Below are positions 62,401-64,000 of a stretch of DNA of 64,000 nucleotides, in pieces (positions within the stretch are counted from its first letter, which is position 1; the number at the start of each line of letters is the position of its first letter). The notes below the pieces were generated by a model. The model was not told the DNA's origin. It worked only from the letters and a program-made list of their open reading frames with translations, and searched no databases. The translations under genes were made by a program, and so were the position numbers. The stretch is from Rhizaria sp. SCN 62-66 (taxonomy: Eukaryota > Rhizaria, unplaced), in contig MEDY01000009.1 of assembly GCA_001724265.1 (NCBI GenBank), forward strand, positions 62,001 to 126,000. The letters run 5' to 3'.

Positions 62401-64000
62401 GGTAAACGCAGAGGCCGGAGCAGGGCTCGCACGCGCGGCGTGCGTGACCGTGTGGCGCGCACCGCGGGCGCTCATGCTGCCACTCGCAGAGCTGATCTGT
62501 TGGACAGCGCCGATGGGCGACGCGCGCGCGGGCAGCGTGAAGGATGCCGACGCCGACGACGCACCGAGGGAGGGGCCGCGCGCAGAGCTGGGAGCGGACG
62601 CCGTCGACGCGAGCACGTGCGCTTGGTTCGCACTGAATAGCGGGGGCACGGGGCCGTACTGCGGCCGCTGCTGGCGCAGGCGGGCCGCGGCGTTGGCCGC
62701 GGCTGAGAGGAAGGTAGTGTCGTAAAAGGCCTCGTCGCCCTCGCTTAGGTCCGCGTCACCGTCAGCAGTACCGCCATCTTCACCGTCGTCGCCGTTGATA
62801 ACGCTGTCGTCAAGGAGATACGCGGGGAGATGCATACTAATCGGAGCGCCATATCTAACGCCCTGCCCCGGGTGCTGTTGTTGTTGCTGCTGCTGCGCGC
62901 CGCCGGGAAAAGCAAGCTGCGCCTGGCGCGACGGCGAGCGCACGAGTGCGGCCACGGCGTGCGCCTGCAGCGCCTGCGCCTGGGCCTGCTCGGCGTGGCG
63001 CTGCGCGGACCGGAACGCGCGGTACTCACGCTCTTGCGCTTGCTGCTGCTGCTGTTGTTGGAGCGCGAGTGCGTGCGCGTGAGCAGGCGATGTCGTGTGC
63101 GCAGCGGCGGGCTGGCTCGTGCGCGAGGGTGCGCGGGATGGCACATGCTGGCCGCGGAAAGACTGCAAGCCGGCGGCAATAAAGCTGTCGTGACTCGGCA
63201 TCGCCCACTGTCCGCGGCCGCGGCCGGCGCGCTCGTATTGAAGCTGCGCATGTGCTTGCGCTTGTGCCGCTGCATATGCATCAGCCTGCGCCTGCGCGTG
63301 CGCCATCGTTTGTGCGTGCGCAAGTGCCTGGGCGTGCAGTTGCTGCGTCTGCGCTGCGGATGCAGCGTAGCGTAGCCACAGCGCGTCCCCGTCCCCGTCA
63401 TCGTCGTTGTTGTTGTCACCGCAACCGTCGGCAGTGACAACGTTGTTGTTGTATGCCATATGATCATCGTAATTATCGAAATCGGTCACGTTGCGAGGAT
63501 ACACCACACCAGGATTCGCATACGCGTTGCCGCGATCCCCAACGTCGGTCAAGGACACGTATTTGGGCCCTCCATGCGTCTCAGGATACTCATCAACGTA
63601 CTCGTGTGCATCGCCATCAACACCGTGCGCGTAAACTAGTCCTTCCGCGTCACTTTCGGCCTCAGCATCATCCACATCAGCAGGCGCCAAGGCATCCGCG
63701 TCAGCAGCCACAGCGTCAAACGCAACACCAAAGCCATGATTGACGTCAGAGTCATCAGCCACACCAGCATCCTCAGGGGCAGCATCGGCGTTATTGGCGA
63801 GGAGAAGCTCCCAGTCGCCGGTACACAGCTCCTCGCGCGCGGCAGGGCTGTACAGCACGGCGTCCGCCACCGCAGCCAGCGTCATCGCCTCACCCGCCGA
63901 GGCGACAGAGCGCGCACCTGCGGCGACCGGCGCGGCGAGCGGCAGCAGCGCAGCGGGGGCGTGCACGCGCGCGTCAATTCCGAGCGCGGCCGTGAGCGCG
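53410..64000 (-). CDS. very large acidic/Ala-rich protein of unknown function, 5' end outside the window
   Basis: Open frame of about 3530 codons ending in TGA at 53412-53410. It reads through to the window edge: a GTG at 63966-63964 is only an internal Val codon, and no stop lies upstream of it here, so the start is missing. I do not recognise the protein. The N-terminal ~3000 residues are mostly Asp/Glu/Ala/Ser-rich and probably disordered. Structured-looking islands are a Val/Leu-rich block with a following coiled coil (near 60900-60450), five DWD[RK]PV repeats (57892-58227), a helical block LTSADLIAFL...FEQYTD...LDWAAFV (near 59270-59060), and long Ala/Glu coiled coils (near 57050-56880 and 55860-55440). 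The last ~350 residues look folded: a basic helix (HRMWKRERAMAEKLRVQRVA), then a C-terminal block with IFEIYMINGDGMDLVEEF that is weakly EF-hand-like. Copies of EAETKSE recur. Codon third positions are less GC-saturated than in CFAP43. Confidence 0.7.
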   Translation of the reverse strand, partial: ALTAALGIDARVHAPAALLPLAAPVAAGARSVASAGEAMTLAAVADAVLYSPAAREELCTGDWELLLANNADAAPEDAGVADDSDVNHGFGVAFDAVAADADALAPADVDDAEAESDAEGLVYAHGVDGDAHEYVDEYPETHGGPKYVSLTDVGDRGNAYANPGVVYPRNVTDFDNYDDHMAYNNNVVTADGCGDNNNDDDGDGDALWLRYAASAAQTQQLHAQALAHAQTMAHAQAQADAYAAAQAQAHAQLQYERAGRGRGQWAMPSHDSFIAAGLQSFRGQHVPSRAPSRTSQPAAAHTTSPAHAHALALQQQQQQQAQEREYRAFRSAQRHAEQAQAQALQAHAVAALVRSPSRQAQLAFPGGAQQQQQQQHPGQGVRYGAPISMHLPAYLLDDSVINGDDGEDGGTADGDADLSEGDEAFYDTTFLSAAANAAARLRQQRPQYGPVPPLFSANQAHVLASTASAPSSARGPSLGASSASASFTLPARASPIGAVQQISSASGSMSARGARHTVTHAARASPAPASAFTAANNSKSSQSFTSGVTARRWQNPALAPAPAASAVAAAAARRRSGEVSPDSDMHSPVVQALNLDAAAATGRVLEMDDSCDNGQCDAEDALAADSESECERLLCAGECNRAYDGDDGETADCGRVDEHDGDDGSGADWDFHDPSDDDALPSDSYGRLASARAQVEPRPRHMSKRKGAPRGLAAESDSEEDLDGVDSSEHSDDGDKGAPDASATVGANAGKRERVGTSATFASLLLRLNGLTNGGNSNRTLGDAKAGKRASVHDDGENDDEDDEAAQVATDADVSAGSEQHYTSDPILSTIAAINGTRSSGGADGLSLDARVTGDWADFGLGEVDSDYDEEYGADSVVDRRRDRIGSDRVGSDSVVASDIYGPEVSEVDAVDSEAAEDAALFAVGADEGDTVDHCEGDDSVHCAADGLEGDFEGDEGDGGHCEQELPSCTYLALPEDLERVPAALSAAADAVAHFDSPVPVLISLPAALASEADSAPAASPASASTMATLALTPGAAALALARTDYARKPTVVLLLPPRAPAPPPAAAAAAAAGAAAAGASLLHSPADAAVRCGHRALAAAAAALATAAAEASAESGDVRFIGIAVVAAEAPPLCFLWPDGAVSATAGAWLGAAVADMARAAATVGSALAAQRARVLKEEQQRRAAEAAEAEDADDAAVYARLCADARAEAEACGAEPVTEPEEEEPENDDAAHASFNASFSVAALGDAAPSGSRPRQGSAKRGAVEADEVGLAASMAEEVGLYASGSFDAAAATAVEHEERAGDADDKNDSDSDADGAKGSGSDAAPVRASLAFMLARPTAPSAVSKSNSKSSVTAAFAADDEDEECLLAAEHTAQDPAAAAAGSDAAASAEAEAAVEAAVRAAASRFAQHDPVAPPSDSDSDDAATAGADSGDSDKPTRAQDALRRAREMLSAYADDDDHKDGDGVVAVADAAPEAQHKVEHAAIDDDTVAERVPSPHSSAVSDVEVEEHAATETVTVAEHVSTAADAVVDAGAYAHSETNDASRTEPAVSSHAPHIDVVVLDGDAEDDDEDGDELTSADLIAFLTTNRDPMGTDELAELFEQYTDMRAAELAAAADGAPTEAAAEAAAGETLDWAAFVAARQSVVESWMAPAVQDAGEAVQSGVAAEHSDDSECNVTAETVQSSTSMPDLPNPLMCLSQPATTADIDESAADDDAHHTPPRSHAGIASASLVLHVTPASPMKSPLRSCITSPDSARRRRRAVRRRHALHHPDDPAPYGPDSEDSEDVDTPTAVNDGAEGGGSTSRTAPFAESAEFDSSGDGALLSPGGRARVHVRALRRRSAAIAFAEKLEQVRVFDPAQPSPGAAADADDGLTEQEAAALRRLLAGTPGVPHRAIMTDGDDSDGDGDEDSASSTAAVSEDDWDRPVRAAPPAPAVPPIEEGDEDAAVDDWDRPVKASAPTPTVTYAAESDSGVTDDNWDKPVKIKSAALAASTGSTVTDDDWDKPVRVTPPAAASAAPEEPAVMEEDWDRPVRVNSVLPVAKKVDNSSSSSSSGDNSSSDSERSDEDVHAANAGHDDDHHDEDEDEEDFSHCCDGVPDKGAALARRLAADTKRATAALDSFLRQTHEEAAANTSFNAVHGRTLARMFASADGGMGGAWALEPSAGGRRGRSGREPRNDQIGVGPDDSTDEGERNEADADGDDIKDDSSFVSTVVSLVVTDAALAAAEIEAAASEHRANTEAAAATEDGKYPALLAAGDADDLSQSAVDAMLLADAFGGDSHNVSGVEHADGDVSQPDPDAESFTAQYLATLEALVSARDTAAAAARAARAAATTAFEASAEAEAALAAGGGLRLKRLAAMKAQAAAAAAKEADKLEAVAAEAAVAAHAAGVPIAVSPAAAAADEAPAATGESVAASSSESAAAAKGRVKLTPAAALAQIEQRKRAAVAWRRNRDPTAVVEAETKSEADSKPEAETKSDVVAADDDVVETVAQDQAKNDVETTVEAKVAAIPGSPEISDLDDGIDEAVAAFNAADAVAAPPATGEPAITAVSAFDDTGDDDVNRSFVSVAAANALAEAEKSRFYNDDDNAEAPAPAAASSAGAVAGDVDAYFSAIDDSALPMGGDDEYYDDDDGCIDVAASSSGEINEAEHAAEDEDSFNVVHAEPSHDDIPIIDAVSEPHPVAATEDIPAVTTAEQVTEITTPAAAAADAAKAAKDAAAAAVTADESDGLAPAWASLAALASRASAAAGADSAAAVAAESAAWASALASVDAMQAESAAAAARTAAMRARLHAALRPAAPALPAADAEAAAMERAQESALEDIEDVLQVEEAIAEAEAAAAALRARQAAEVADEAVGSHPDSAVARSRASAAGSTTPEAETKSESQDDARRESESEVAELEARKSAFAAAAAALDSGLTQILSAADASLVDLYPAATVETNTNAADVVDGDAEVYARAETVVGVKVADELIPNDGNGPTADSDATAAKSKKTKKKRSKDAARTAPDSGSDGEDEYDSDDDDVDDDGVPALSEPDVHNEVVISLPDPTNNESVPDHIAADPASASLPAPRFRVSFIPYEFPPVEDSAGSDTEGLMLWHGDDGALAELSDFEHDALTAELEAYRADAAAHRLTFKHEKVIFALEERLRGRHNINLNRYRFDPNTLPPTRPSRSGRRKSSRRRNYLPPINFSPEHPDGDSDFSELSPHSSDADDETMRRDIGQERLNYAFPAIRQPLCWFEHKNSPRSVKYHRLLLYTHRMWKRERAMAEKLRVQRVAQEQADRILRRAELEAAAAARTQADARALEAYHQDMWRVMREKALGEDVPFPGTPEYKAWFADWAWRNAKAEAEEPARRAAEEYRKANRARFARIRRQLVPVNVRPQPPPAALVELPLRAQVALYVSQIQTEAGLREALPAGELAPGGVAFLSPMRCAQPDSLIMDLPRGAMGSDNESEGDEYNWRFAINRPVMHVRVLLRQNSADAVADVLMKLHGWRIKDIFEIYMINGDGMDLVEEFTYLLRKSVPTN
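57892..58227 (-). repeat. five DWD[RK]PV[RK] peptide repeats
   Basis: On the minus strand, DWDRPV or variants are encoded at 58227-58210, 58143-58126, 58059-58042 (NWDKPV), 57987-57970 and 57909-57892. The spacing is 84, 84, 72 and 78 nt (24-28 residues). Each copy follows an acidic run and is followed by a basic residue and an Ala/Pro/Ser linker. This pattern suggests a short linear binding motif kept under selection. Confidence 0.8.

Noticed and set aside
63964-63966. GTG as the start of the right-edge gene
   Set aside because: The frame stays open to the window edge with coding-like composition, so the gene is truncated by the window.

Overview
This window is nuclear DNA from a GC-rich, flagellate (or flagellated-stage) protist. 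The evidence is spliceosomal GT-AG introns in three genes (ARPC1, RPL38, NIT2), eukaryote-only families (Arp2/3 subunit, ribosomal protein L38, signal peptide peptidase, PPR, CLP1) and a ciliary protein, CFAP43. I cannot name the species. No prokaryotic operon, CRISPR, IS, tRNA or rRNA signature is visible.

Nine protein genes are laid out in strictly alternating orientation: CFAP43 (-, 279-13091), a ThrE/DUF1212 transporter-like gene (+, 14123-25621), ARPC1 (-, 26362-27684), signal peptide peptidase (+, 28661-30400), a giant PPR-like gene (-, 31123-40734), RPL38 (+, 42093-42871), NIT2 omega-amidase (-, 43682-44859), a divergent CLP1-family gene (+, 45808-53085), and an unrecognised very large acidic/alanine-rich gene (-, 53410 to beyond the right edge). 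Divergent starts are separated by about 0.9-1.4 kb and convergent ends by about 0.3-0.8 kb. Base composition is two-state: coding sequence is extremely GC-rich, while intergenic DNA is AT-rich with abrupt edges.

Most of the proteins are greatly enlarged by alanine-rich, glutamine-rich or acidic low-complexity insertions between conserved blocks. CFAP43 is about 4270 aa against roughly 1650 aa in animals. ARPC1, RPL38 and NIT2 stay close to normal size.

The most notable observations are as follows. First, a CLP1-family protein has conserved blocks in the right order but a destroyed Walker A loop, and it carries a C-terminal multi-pass membrane tail. Second, a ThrE domain is split across an in-frame TAG, which may instead be the 3' end of a small intron. 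Third, the gene strands alternate perfectly. Fourth, pyrimidine/AG sites sit just upstream of most start codons, which could be 5'-leader splice acceptors. The genes do not form one pathway: they cover cilium (CFAP43), actin nucleation (ARPC1), translation (RPL38), intramembrane proteolysis (SPP), amide metabolism (NIT2) and RNA processing (CLP1, PPR).
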